A stretch of DNA of 41,949 bases from positions 1 through 41,949 of the forward strand of contig DASXUF010000141.1 of the NCBI GenBank assembly GCA_036504975.1, in the 5' to 3' direction. Positions 1-8,052 of this stretch are shown piece after piece. Position 1 is the stretch's first letter. Each line of letters starts with the position of its first letter. The translations under genes and the position numbers were made by a program. The DNA is from Candidatus Binatia bacterium. GTDB lineage: Bacteria > Desulfobacterota > Binatia > UBA9968. Under the pieces are notes generated by a model. It saw only the letters and a list, made by a program, of their open reading frames with translations. It was not told the DNA's origin and ran no database searches.

Positions 1-656
1 AGGCCGTCGAAGAAAAGCGCGTTGGTGTGGTGGTTGATCATGAGATCGAGCGGCTTCACTTCGATCTTGCCCTTTGCCGCTCTCAGATCGACGATGAAGA
101 CCGAGAGGCCCCGTGTCTTGTCAGTCAACTGGTCGTAAGGAGTCGTGCGCGCGAGCAACAGCATCAGATCGGACTCCAGAACGCGCGAGATGAAAATTTT
201 CTGACCGTTGATGATGTAAGAGTCTCCGCGGCGTGACGCCGTCGTCTCGATACGCGTCGTCTCCGATCCGGCGTTCGGCTCGGTCACGCCGAAGGCCTGG
301 AGGCGCAATTCACCGCGCGCGACCTTCGGCAGGTAGCGCTTCTTCTGCTCATCGCTCCCGTGCCTGAGGAGCGTTCCCATCGTGTACATCTGCGCGTGAC
401 AGGCGGTCGCGCTGCCGCCGGAGCGGTTGATCTCTTCGAGGATGATGCTTCCTTCGGTGATTCCCAGCCCGCTGCCGCCGTACTCCTCGGGAATCAACGC
501 GGCGAGCCAGCCCAGCTCGGTTAGCTTCCGCACGAAGGCATCCGGGTAGGCGCGCTTCTCGTCGATCTCCCTCCAGTAAGCGCCGGGAAATTCGCCGCAG
601 ACTTTGCGGATTTCTTCGCGGATCTGCCGCTGCTCGGGAGTCAGGTTGAAATCCAT
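1..656 (-). CDS. Acyl-CoA dehydrogenase, N-terminal part (runs off window)
   Basis: Flavin-dependent oxidation of an acyl-CoA to the enoyl-CoA. The frame is open from an ATG at 656 to the window edge, giving 218 residues. The N-terminal helical domain opens with MDFNLTPEQRQIREEIRK. It is followed by the usual IPEEYGGSG stretch near residue 55 and the beta domain (AFGVTEPNAGSETT, then IINGQKIFIS), which is the typical order of the family. The C-terminal flavin and substrate domain, with the catalytic Glu, lies outside the window, so substrate class cannot be judged. It is divergent from a MaoC-like hydratase and close to a CoA-transferase, which suggests a small acyl-CoA degradation cluster. 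Family assignment is firm; substrate is unknown. Confidence 0.93.
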   Translation of the reverse strand, partial: MDFNLTPEQRQIREEIRKVCGEFPGAYWREIDEKRAYPDAFVRKLTELGWLAALIPEEYGGSGLGITEGSIILEEINRSGGSATACHAQMYTMGTLLRHGSDEQKKRYLPKVARGELRLQAFGVTEPNAGSETTRIETTASRRGDSYIINGQKIFISRVLESDLMLLLARTTPYDQLTDKTRGLSVFIVDLRAAKGKIEVKPLDLMINHHTNALFFDG

Positions 657-670
657 CCTCGCCTCCGCTA

Positions 671-699
671 TTTACGGTGATGCTGAACCGCAGTATATA
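671..699 (+). promoter_or_regulatory. Possible sigma70 promoter for the MaoC-like gene
   Basis: TTTACG at 671-676 and TATATA at 694-699 are separated by 17 bases, in the 80-bp gap between the divergent dehydrogenase and MaoC-like genes. TATATA is its own reverse complement, so the same box could also serve the leftward gene, although no good -35 is seen for it. Assigned from consensus match only. Confidence 0.35.
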
Positions 700-736
700 G
701 CGCGAAAGGCTAAATGCAAAATCGGGGAGGAAGCGT

Positions 737-1246
737 ATGGCCGTGAAGCCCGGCTGGGAAGGCCGCTACTTCGAAGACTTCGAGGTCGGCGACGTCTATC
801 GCTGCCGTCTCGGGCGCACGATCACCGAGGCGGACAATATCTGGTTCACCTTGCTCACCAACAACACCAACCAGATTCATTTCAACAACGAGTACGCCAA
901 GCGCACCGAGTTCGGGAAGTGCCTGGTCAACAGCGCGCTCACCTTGGCGATCGTGGCGGGCATGGGCGTCGCCGACGTGAGCGAGAACGGCTTCGCCCTC
1001 GGCTGGGACGAGATCAAGCTGCCCAATCCGTTGTTCGCCGGCGACACGCTCTATTCCGAATCCGAAGTCGTCGAGAAACGCGCATCGAAATCCAAGCCGC
1101 AGTGGGGCATCGTCAAGGTGCGCACGCGCGGCGTCAAACAGGATGGCAAGGTCGTGATCGATTACACGCGCAGCGTGATGGTCTGGAAAAAAGCGCATGC
1201 GCCCAGGAGCGATCTGTTTCCGGAGGTCAAAGGTGAGTCGAAATGA
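737..1246 (+). CDS. MaoC-like hydratase (hot-dog fold)
   Basis: A 169-residue single hot-dog protein of the MaoC / mesaconyl-CoA-hydratase-like group, expected to hydrate an enoyl-CoA. The start is fixed by GGGAGG a few bases upstream of ATG 737. The N-terminus (YFEDFEVGDVYR) and the block LLTNNTNQIHFNNEYAKRTE are typical of this subgroup. The usual active-site pattern D-x-N-P-x-H here reads N43-T-N-Q-I-H48: the His is kept and the Asp is Asn. Relatives of this subgroup also deviate at this point as far as I recall, so this need not mean loss of activity. It precedes a CoA-transferase on the same strand and probably acts on the same acyl-CoA pathway. Family confident, substrate unknown. Confidence 0.88.
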   Translation: MAVKPGWEGRYFEDFEVGDVYRCRLGRTITEADNIWFTLLTNNTNQIHFNNEYAKRTEFGKCLVNSALTLAIVAGMGVADVSENGFALGWDEIKLPNPLFAGDTLYSESEVVEKRASKSKPQWGIVKVRTRGVKQDGKVVIDYTRSVMVWKKAHAPRSDLFPEVKGESK

Positions 1247-1258
1247 TCCCTCGCCCTT

Positions 1259-1279
1259 CCCTCTCCCAGCGGGAGAGGG
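1259..1279. repeat. Short palindromic element CCCTCTCCC/GGGAGAGGG
   Basis: A perfect 9-bp inverted repeat with a 3-base loop (AGC) lies in the 64-bp gap between the MaoC-like gene and the CoA-transferase gene, followed by TTAGGGAGAAGGGGG. It resembles short dispersed palindromes seen in many GC-rich environmental genomes. There is no T-tract, so it is a poor intrinsic terminator. Confidence 0.55.
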
Positions 1280-1310
1280 TTAGGGAGAAGGGGGAAAGTG
1301 CGAGAGCTGC

Positions 1311-2516
1311 GTGACAAGCGATCAGAAATCTTCGACGCAGCGCGCCCTCGACGGCGTGCGCGTGGTCTCGTTCGAGCAGGTGCTCGCGGGCCCGTTCTGC
1401 AGCTGCATCCTCGCCGACATGGGCGCGGAGGTCGTCAAAGTCGAGCGCCCCGGCGTCGGCGACTTGATCCGGCACTGGGACCAAGCGGTCCGCGGACTCT
1501 CTTCCGGCTACGTCTGGCTCAACCGCAACAAGCAAAGCCTCACCGTCGACGTGAAGCAGGAAAAAGGCCGCGAGATATTGTATCGCCTGATCCGCGGCGC
1601 CGATATTTTTTTCGAGAACTACGCGCCGGGCGTCGCCGAGAGGTCTGGGCTCGGATACGAAAAACTCATATCGATCAACCCTCGCCTCATCTATTGCTCG
1701 CTCTCGGGTTACGGCCAGGACGGGCCTTACCGCGACGTGAAGGCTTACGATCTCCTCGTCCAGGGCGAAGGCGGCATCCTGGCGACTACCGGCTACCCCG
1801 ATAAACCGGCGCGGGCGAGCATTGCCATCGTGGACATCGCCTCCGGCATGTACGCGGCGCTAGGAATCGCCCTCGCGCTTTATCAACGGGAGAAAACCGG
1901 CGCGGGACAATTCATCGATATCTCCATGTTCGAATCGATCGTCTCGTGGCTCGGCTATTTCCCCCACCACTACTGGCATCAAGGAGAAGAGCCTCCGCGG
2001 ATCGGAATGCGGCACCACTACGTCACGCCCTACGGACCGTATCTGGCGGGGAACGGAAAATATGTGAACGTCGCAGTCGCGACTCCCAAAGACTGGGAGG
2101 TTTTCTGCAAAGAAGTCATCGGGCGACCCGACTTCCTCGAGGACGCGCGTTTTGCGACCGTCGAGGAGAGAAGAAAAAACCGTGCGGTGCTCGAAGAGGA
2201 GATCGAAAGGATTTTTCTCGAGCGCGACCACACCGTATGGCTGGAGCGCCTCAAGAAAGCGCAGTTGGCTTACGGGGAAGTCAGAGGCATCGCCGAAGTT
2301 CTCGCCCATCCACAGGCCGTCGCGCGCCGGCTGATCCGCGAGGTCGAATCTCCCGTCGGAAAAGTTCCCGTCATCGGCAATCCGCTCCGCCTCTCCGCCA
2401 GCCCCGCGCGCTACGACCGCATCCCCGACCTCGGCGAGCAGACCGAAGAGATTCTCAAAAAGCTCGGCTACGACGACGCCGCTATCAAAAACCTTCGCAG
2501 CGAAAATGTAATCTGA
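1311..2516 (+). CDS. CaiB/BaiF family (class III) CoA-transferase
   Basis: A 401-residue member of the formyl-CoA transferase / CaiB / BaiF family, which moves CoA between carboxylic acids through a covalent enzyme anhydride. The start is GTG at 1311, leading into ALDGVRVVSFEQVLAGPFCS, the usual family N-terminus. The expected catalytic aspartate lies in VDIASGM (about D165). SGYGQDGPYRD and the C-terminal LGEQTEEILKKLGY are also typical, and length is normal. It lies 64 bp downstream of the MaoC-like hydratase on the same strand. Substrate cannot be read from the sequence; the neighbours suggest an acyl or dicarboxylic acid. Confidence 0.93.
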   Translation: MTSDQKSSTQRALDGVRVVSFEQVLAGPFCSCILADMGAEVVKVERPGVGDLIRHWDQAVRGLSSGYVWLNRNKQSLTVDVKQEKGREILYRLIRGADIFFENYAPGVAERSGLGYEKLISINPRLIYCSLSGYGQDGPYRDVKAYDLLVQGEGGILATTGYPDKPARASIAIVDIASGMYAALGIALALYQREKTGAGQFIDISMFESIVSWLGYFPHHYWHQGEEPPRIGMRHHYVTPYGPYLAGNGKYVNVAVATPKDWEVFCKEVIGRPDFLEDARFATVEERRKNRAVLEEEIERIFLERDHTVWLERLKKAQLAYGEVRGIAEVLAHPQAVARRLIREVESPVGKVPVIGNPLRLSASPARYDRIPDLGEQTEEILKKLGYDDAAIKNLRSENVI

Positions 2517-2564
2517 CGGGTTTTGCCTCTGGTGCGAGCAAGGTAGTTTGAGTGCAACTAGGGT

Positions 2565-2700
2565 ACCCGCCCGGGGGTTTCTTGGAGGGCCGATGCGTGG
2601 GACGAGCAGCATCGACCGTACTGCAGAATTTTTCATAGCAATCTCGTGCCGCGTAGCACAGCCGTATCGCATCGGCCCGGAAAGAGACCCGCGGGCGGGC
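2565..2700. repeat. Long foldback element between convergent genes
   Basis: Two 33-base arms (2565-2597 and 2668-2700) are reverse complements at 27 positions, or 28 counting one G-U pair. The innermost 11 bases (GGGCCGATGCG / CGCATCGGCCC) and an outer 8 (CCCGCCCG) match perfectly. The 70-base interior contains two smaller inverted repeats (GCAG 2606-2609 with CTGC 2621-2624; GTGC 2646-2649 with GCAC 2656-2659). It fills the 203-bp gap between two convergent genes. It could be a bidirectional terminator, a MITE- or REP-like mobile foldback, or a structured RNA. No clear target-site duplication is seen. Confidence 0.75.
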
Positions 2701-2719
2701 TGAGGGCCAGACGGCCTTT

Positions 2720-3976
2720 TCAGCGGCCGGCACAACATCTTTTGAATTTTTTGCCGCTGCCGCACGGACACAGATCGTTCCGTCCGACTTGAGGAGATCC
2801 GCTCGCGTCTTGGGCCCGAACCGCCTCCATCAGTTTTTCCACCGGCTGGTTCGATTCCCACAGCTCGACCATTCTCTTGAGATGAGGCCGGCTGTGGATG
2901 AAGAATCGCTTGTAGCCCGCGCACAGATAATTCAAACCCTCTTCGCCGTCGGGCGTCCGAATGAACCGGTCCTTGGGACAGCCGCCGTTGCACATCGCTA
3001 AAACTTCGCACTCGCGGCAATAGCGCGGCAGGGAATCGCGCTTCGATTCTCCGAAAGCCCGCTGCGCCGGGCTCTCGACCAGCTCGCCGAGATGCTTCTC
3101 GCCGATATTCCCGACGCGATACTCGGGCTCGACGAAATGGTCGCAGGAGAAAAAATCGCCGTTGTGCTCGACGACCGGCACGTCGCCGCAAGTCTCGCGG
3201 AAGATGCAGAGCGAATGATCGAGACCGGCCGGCGGCCGCGCGGCCTCGTCGAAGATCTGAATCGCGACCTTGCCGACGTCGTTGCGCACCCACTCGTCGA
3301 AGATCGCGCAGAGAAAAGCGCCGAAGGCCTCCGCCGGCGCCGTGCGCGGACTGACGCCGCCGCCTTCGACTTTTTCCACCAGCGGCAGGAACTGGAGAAA
3401 CTCGACGCCGATTTCCTTGAAGAACCGATAGACCTGCGTCGGATAGCGGACGTTCCGGTCGTGCACGACGCAGAGCACGTCGCAATGAACACGATGCTCG
3501 GTCAACAGCCGGAACGCGCGCAGTACTTGCTTGTGCGTCGGCTTCTGGCCTTTGTCCACGCGGTAGGGGTCGTGCAGCTCGCGCGGTCCGTCGATGCTGA
3601 GCCCCACTTGAAAGCGCTCGGCGGCGAAGAAGCGGCACCATTTTTCGTCGAGAAGCGTGCCGTTGGTCTGAATCCCGTTGCTGATCTTCTTTCCTTCCGG
3701 CCGGTGCTTCCGCTGGAGCGCGACGATTTTCTGAAAGTAGGCGAGTCCGAGCGCGGTCGGCTCCCCACCGTGCCAGGCGAAGTTGACCATCGGCCCCGGC
3801 GCGGCTTCGATTTGCTGGACGACGTAGCGCTCCAGCACCTCGTCGCTCATCCGGAAGGCGTTGCCTTCGGGATATAGAAACTCCTTCTTGAGATAATAAC
3901 AGTAATGGCAGTCGAGGTTGCAAATCGCCCCGATGGGCTTCGCCATCACCTGAAACTCGCGTAAGGCCGTCGTCAC
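2720..3976 (-). CDS. Radical SAM/SPASM protein, anaerobic sulfatase-maturase-like, with C-terminal SEC-C motif
   Basis: A 418-residue radical SAM protein of the anaerobic sulfatase-maturating type, which converts a Cys or Ser of a target sulfatase to formylglycine. The cluster motif CNLDCHYC (C19, C23, C26) lies near the N-terminus, after the family phrase MAKPIGAICN. A SPASM-type Cys region follows (CRECEVLAMCNGGCPKDRF). The last ~22 residues (GRNDLCPCGSGKKFKRCC) are a SEC-C zinc motif like the SecA tail. The start is GTG at 3976 with GGAGG upstream. No sulfatase gene lies in the window, so the client is unknown; other SPASM peptide modifications are possible. Confidence 0.85.
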   Translation of the reverse strand: MTTALREFQVMAKPIGAICNLDCHYCYYLKKEFLYPEGNAFRMSDEVLERYVVQQIEAAPGPMVNFAWHGGEPTALGLAYFQKIVALQRKHRPEGKKISNGIQTNGTLLDEKWCRFFAAERFQVGLSIDGPRELHDPYRVDKGQKPTHKQVLRAFRLLTEHRVHCDVLCVVHDRNVRYPTQVYRFFKEIGVEFLQFLPLVEKVEGGGVSPRTAPAEAFGAFLCAIFDEWVRNDVGKVAIQIFDEAARPPAGLDHSLCIFRETCGDVPVVEHNGDFFSCDHFVEPEYRVGNIGEKHLGELVESPAQRAFGESKRDSLPRYCRECEVLAMCNGGCPKDRFIRTPDGEEGLNYLCAGYKRFFIHSRPHLKRMVELWESNQPVEKLMEAVRAQDASGSPQVGRNDLCPCGSGKKFKRCCAGR

Positions 3977-4051
3977 CTTCTGATCCTCCGATCGCCTACA
4001 CTACCAAAGGCTCGCTGGATCGCCAAGAGCTTCCATGCTAAACAAGCCGTC

Positions 4052-4978
4052 ATGGCTGAACATCTCATTCAAATAGGAGCTTTCACCAAAGACGCGGCGA
4101 CCCTCGCGGCGGAAGGTCAGGGCTTTCTCCAAGCGGAAAACATCCGCGTCGAGCTCGATATCGTCACCGACTCGCCGACCTTGATGCGCAATCTTATCGC
4201 CCGGCGATACGATCTCATTCTCAACAACGCCGATAACGTGATCGCCTGGGCGGAAGGACAAGGAGCCGACCCGACGCCCAACGATTTTGTTATTTTTCTC
4301 GGCGGCAGCCAGGGCCTGCGGCAGAAACTCGTCGTGGCGCCGGGCGTGAGGGTCTTCGACGACCTCAAGGGAACGGTCCTGGCCGTGGACGCGCCGACGA
4401 CGGGGTTTGCCATCGTCATGATTTGCATGCTCAAGAAGCACGGCCTGGAGTTGAACCGCGACTACACGTTCAAGGCGTTTGGCAACACGATGAAGCGGGC
4501 CGACGCGCTCGCCCGCGGCGAGGCTTCGGCGGGCATGATGAATTTGTCGGACGAAGAGATCGACAGGCGCGGCTTCAAAATCCTGGCGCGGTCCGAGGAC
4601 TATGTCGAGCATTACGCCCGCGGGCTCGGCGCGACGCGGCGGCAATGGGCCGCGGCCAACGAAGAGCTGCTGGTGCGCTTCACTCGCGCCATGATACGCG
4701 CGACCGACTGGATCATGGATACGAGGAACAAAGGCGAGGCCATCAAGCTTCTCTTGCCGGAAAATAAGAATTCGCTGGCGGTAGCGGACGAGGCCTACGA
4801 AGAGAGCGTCAGTCCGAAATTCGGCTTTACGCCGCGGAGCCGCATCGATTTGGAAGGCATCCGCACGGTGCTGGAGCTGCGCGAGAAAGTGGGTCTGATG
4901 AAGCGTCCGGTTCCCAAGCCGGAGAAATACATCGACGAACGCTTCTACAAGAAGGCGTTGGAGACGCTGGAGAGATAA
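4052..4978 (+). CDS. NMT1/THI5-like substrate-binding protein, no signal peptide
   Basis: A 308-residue protein of the NitT/TauT/THI5-like periplasmic-binding fold. The pattern DLILNNADNVIAWAEG, then FDDLKGTVLAVDAPTTGFA, then a long helical C-terminus is usual for SsuA/NMT1-like receptors. It begins directly at the mature domain (MAEHLIQIGAFTKD) with no hydrophobic N-terminal segment, so export is doubtful. The stop codon is followed at once by the ATG of a second binding protein, implying co-transcription. No permease or ATPase gene is nearby. It may be a cytoplasmic sensor or enzyme of this fold. Ligand unknown. Confidence 0.82.
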   Translation: MAEHLIQIGAFTKDAATLAAEGQGFLQAENIRVELDIVTDSPTLMRNLIARRYDLILNNADNVIAWAEGQGADPTPNDFVIFLGGSQGLRQKLVVAPGVRVFDDLKGTVLAVDAPTTGFAIVMICMLKKHGLELNRDYTFKAFGNTMKRADALARGEASAGMMNLSDEEIDRRGFKILARSEDYVEHYARGLGATRRQWAAANEELLVRFTRAMIRATDWIMDTRNKGEAIKLLLPENKNSLAVADEAYEESVSPKFGFTPRSRIDLEGIRTVLELREKVGLMKRPVPKPEKYIDERFYKKALETLER

Positions 4979-6088
4979 ATGGTTGCAGTCGTTTTGGCCG
5001 CCGCGCTGTTTTTTGTATTCTGCCGCCCTGAGATTCTTCCGGCTCAGACCGACTGGAAGAAAGAATGGGATAACACCGTTCGGGCCGCCGAGGCCGAAGG
5101 CCAACTCACTCTCTACGGCTGTTGCTACGATTACGACCGCATTCTCGAAAGCTTCAAGAGAACTTTCCCGAAAATAAAAGTCACAACCGTTCTCGGACCG
5201 GGAGGACAGTTGGGCGCCAGGATCCTGGCGGAGCGCAGGGCCGACAAATATCTTCCCGATGTTCTCGGCGCCGGGGCGAACACGCTCCACGACGTGCTCT
5301 ACAAAGCCAACGCGCTGGAAGCTTTTAAGCCCGCGCTCATCCTTCCCGAGGTTCTCGACCCGTCCAAGTGGCACGAAGGGGAGCATCGCTACATCGATCC
5401 GGAGAAGCGTCATATCTTCGCCTTCGCCGCCAACTCGCAATCGGGGCAGATCAGCTACAACCTCGAATTAGTTAAACCCGCCGAGTTTAAATCTTACCGG
5501 GATCTTCTCAGTCCCAAGTTGAAAGGGAAAATCGCCTCGCTCGATCCGACGACGACCGGAATGGGAGCGGCGCTGCAGTTCTTCTATTACCACCCGGAGC
5601 TGGGCCCGGCATTTATCCGGAAGCTTTACGGCGGGATGCAAGTGACGCTCAGCCGTGACGCGCGCCAGATGACCGACTGGCTCGCGTCCGGAAAATTTTC
5701 TCTCTGCATTCGCTGCACGGCGGGAGGCGAGGTCGCGAAAGCGAAGCAACAAGGTCTTCACATCGATTTTCTCGACACCGAGAACTGGAAGGAAGGCGGC
5801 AGCTCGAGCGCGGCCGGCGGAACGCTCGGCTTGCTCAACCGCGCGCCCCACCCCAACGCGGCTAAAGTGTTCATCAACTGGTTTCTCTCGCGCGAGGGTC
5901 AGATCGCCATGCAGAAGCTCGGCCGGCCCGACGCCCACAACTCGCGCCGGATCGACATCCCCAAGGATGACGTCGATCCTTACAACAAGCTCGAGCCGGG
6001 AAAAAAATATTTCGATCTCGCCAAGCCCGAATTTCAGGACCTGACGCCTATCTTCAAGCTGGTGAAGGAAGTCCTGCCGCAGAAATAA
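4979..6088 (+). CDS. Extracellular solute-binding protein, Fe(III)/family-1-like
   Basis: A 369-residue periplasmic binding protein resembling the iron(III)/polyamine-type ABC receptors. The first ~22 residues form a short signal peptide (VVLAAALFFVF core, then LPAQ before TDWKKEW). The body shows LTLYGCCYDYDRILESFKR, a family-like first strand and helix, then KLKGKIASLDPTTTGMG and HPNAAKVFINWFLSREGQ near the C-terminus. The ATG abuts the stop of the preceding binding protein, so they are translationally linked. It lacks a cognate permease and ATPase locally. A double Cys (GCCYD) near residue 45 is unusual. Ligand cannot be assigned. Confidence 0.85.
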   Translation: MVAVVLAAALFFVFCRPEILPAQTDWKKEWDNTVRAAEAEGQLTLYGCCYDYDRILESFKRTFPKIKVTTVLGPGGQLGARILAERRADKYLPDVLGAGANTLHDVLYKANALEAFKPALILPEVLDPSKWHEGEHRYIDPEKRHIFAFAANSQSGQISYNLELVKPAEFKSYRDLLSPKLKGKIASLDPTTTGMGAALQFFYYHPELGPAFIRKLYGGMQVTLSRDARQMTDWLASGKFSLCIRCTAGGEVAKAKQQGLHIDFLDTENWKEGGSSSAAGGTLGLLNRAPHPNAAKVFINWFLSREGQIAMQKLGRPDAHNSRRIDIPKDDVDPYNKLEPGKKYFDLAKPEFQDLTPIFKLVKEVLPQK

Positions 6089-6115
6089 AGGCTGGAGGAG
6101 TTTCTTTGAGGTGAT

Positions 6116-7921
6116 TTACGCCGGGACTCTTACCGGCGCCGCGGCGTTTCTCGACGCCTGCGTCTGCGCTTTCGCCTTGGCCTTGGCCAGCGCCGCGCGC
6201 GCAGAGTCGGTGGACTGATACATCTGCAAATTTTCTCCCTCGTCCAAATCATTCACCGGCGTGATGGCGATGTCGGTGTAGCTCCGCGACGCGGGATCTT
6301 GCTCGATGCGCTTGCGGAGCTTGTGGAGCTTCGCCTGGAAGCGCAGCGCGGGAATGTAGGTCATGAGCATTTTCCAGACCTGTTCGGGATAAAACAACAG
6401 CGGATTTTCCAGCGGCAGACCGTGCCGCCGCTGCGCGCGCACTTTGCGCCGGATGAGGCCGGTTTGCAGCGGGTGCAGCCGCTCGTAGAAATAGCTCCCG
6501 TAAAACTGAAAAATCATGTCGGCGAGGCGGAACGGGCTCAGCCCCGTCGCGACCGCGCGCTTGAGCAGCGTCTCGATGTGATCCCACGAGTAGTAGGTGT
6601 GCCAGGCTTTGTCGTAGATCGCCTGCCATTCTTCCTTCGACATCAACGGGTGCCCGGTCGTCACGTGCTCCAGGTCGTACTTGTTCATGTCGGGGTCCAT
6701 CCATACTCCCTTGAGGTAAAGCTCTTTGTGATCCTGCGAGCCGGGAAGCGGCGTGAGGATGAAGAACTCCAGCATGTCGATCGGCAGCTCGCGCTGGATG
6801 ATCTTGATGTCGCGCTCGATCGTCTCGGGCGTGTCGGTCGGAAATCCGAGAATGTAACCGCAGTAGGTAATGACGCCGGCCTTGCGCCAGGCGAGCAGCA
6901 TCTTGCGGTACTCGGTGATCCGGTTCTGGTTTTTCGACGCGCCCTTGAGACTGTCGGGATTGATGTTTTCGAGGCCGAGGAAGACGCGCTTGCAGCCGGC
7001 GCGCGCGGCTTTCTCGACGAAGTTCTTGATCTTGTGGCACAGCGTGTCCACCTGCATGACGAAGTTGGTCTGAAATCCTTCTTTCTCGCGCAGCTCGATC
7101 ATGCGGTTGAAGATCGGCTCCCAATTTCTATTGCGCGCGAAGTTGTCGTCGGTGATGAAATAGCGGTGCACGCCCTGGGCGGCATTGGCGCGCATCAAGC
7201 GCTCCACGTCGTCCGCGTCGCGGTAGCGCGACTTCCGCCCCTGGACGTTGATGATCGTGCAAAAACTGCAACTGAACGGACAGCCCCGGCCGGCGTCGAA
7301 GCAGGCGAGGTCGCGGAAGTAGCGGCTCACGTGCTCTTTGGGAAGAAACGGTATGGGCTGCCCTTCCATGTGCGGCAGGTCTTCCATGAAATTATAAATC
7401 GGTTGGAGCCGGCGCTCGTGCGCGTCTTTCAGGATCGCCGCCAGGCGGCCTTCCTCCGCCTCGCCCGCGAACAACGTGATCCCCATGGCGAGCGCTTCTT
7501 TGAGGCCGTCAGGCAGCTCGGGAAGCATCGCGATGCAGCCGCTCGCGTGAAAGCCGCCGATCGCGACTTGAATGCCGGCGGCGCGGAACTGCCGCGCGAT
7601 ATCCATCGCACGGGGGAATTGATTAGATTGAACGCCGATGAGACATACGAGACCATAGTTGCCGTTCTGCTTAAAACGGCGGATGATTTTTTTGATCGGC
7701 ACGACGATATTCGTTTCGTCATAGACCCCGACGGAGATCTCGACGTTGTCGCCCAGGACGCGCCGCTCGATGGCGTCGAGCGCCAGTCCGTAGACGCTCG
7801 AGAGAGAATTGGAGGGAATCCAGGCGCGCCACCACTGAATGACGTAGCCGTTGTCGTCGTAGTGGGACGGCTTGATCAGCTCGAGATAGAACCTCTTGGC
7901 CTTGCCGCCGATAGCGCCCAT
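6116..7921 (-). CDS. B12-binding-domain-type radical SAM protein
   Basis: A radical SAM enzyme of about 601 residues with an N-terminal cobalamin-binding-like Rossmann region (LVCLIGVQSNQFPRA, then IQVAIGGFHASG) followed by CPFSCSFC (C214, C218, C221), the [4Fe-4S]/SAM motif. The pieces VFLGLENINPDSLKG and GYILGFPTDTPETI are typical of this class. The reading frame extends 24 codons further to an ATG at 7993, but homology-like sequence begins at MGAIGGKAKRFYLELIKPS, so 7921 is preferred; no strong Shine-Dalgarno supports either. The C-terminus is Ala/Lys rich. Relatives do methylations, ring rearrangements or thiolations; substrate unknown. It is convergent with the binding protein before it. 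Confidence 0.88.
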   Translation of the reverse strand: MGAIGGKAKRFYLELIKPSHYDDNGYVIQWWRAWIPSNSLSSVYGLALDAIERRVLGDNVEISVGVYDETNIVVPIKKIIRRFKQNGNYGLVCLIGVQSNQFPRAMDIARQFRAAGIQVAIGGFHASGCIAMLPELPDGLKEALAMGITLFAGEAEEGRLAAILKDAHERRLQPIYNFMEDLPHMEGQPIPFLPKEHVSRYFRDLACFDAGRGCPFSCSFCTIINVQGRKSRYRDADDVERLMRANAAQGVHRYFITDDNFARNRNWEPIFNRMIELREKEGFQTNFVMQVDTLCHKIKNFVEKAARAGCKRVFLGLENINPDSLKGASKNQNRITEYRKMLLAWRKAGVITYCGYILGFPTDTPETIERDIKIIQRELPIDMLEFFILTPLPGSQDHKELYLKGVWMDPDMNKYDLEHVTTGHPLMSKEEWQAIYDKAWHTYYSWDHIETLLKRAVATGLSPFRLADMIFQFYGSYFYERLHPLQTGLIRRKVRAQRRHGLPLENPLLFYPEQVWKMLMTYIPALRFQAKLHKLRKRIEQDPASRSYTDIAITPVNDLDEGENLQMYQSTDSARAALAKAKAKAQTQASRNAAAPVRVPA

Positions 7922-7977
7922 TAATGAGGATGTATCAAAAAGGGTCGCAACTTGGCAAGAGAGCAGCCTCTCACACG

Positions 7978-8006
7978 TTGACATAGTTCTCACGAACTGG
8001 CATAAG
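7978..8006 (+). promoter_or_regulatory. Sigma70-type promoter with palindromic spacer
   Basis: A perfect TTGACA at 7978-7983 and CATAAG at 8001-8006 are separated by 17 bases, with the expected start about 40 bp before the methyltransferase ATG. The spacer contains AGTTC-TCAC-GAACT (7985-7998), a possible repressor site. Confidence 0.55.
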
Positions 8007-8052
8007 CTTCGGGTCTTCGAGATAAATTTTGCAACCCTAAAGTGGAGCTTTC

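Noticed and set aside
1860-3923. 687-codon minus-strand frame running through the maturase and CoA-transferase loci
   Set aside because: It is out of frame with the maturase and antisense to the CoA-transferase.
4001-5440. 479-codon minus-strand frame opposite the two binding-protein genes
   Set aside because: Antisense shadow; the plus strand has recognisable receptor folds and a signal peptide.
6299-7924. 541-codon plus-strand frame opposite the radical SAM gene
   Set aside because: Antisense to a protein with an intact CxxxCxxC motif; no domain seen in the shadow.
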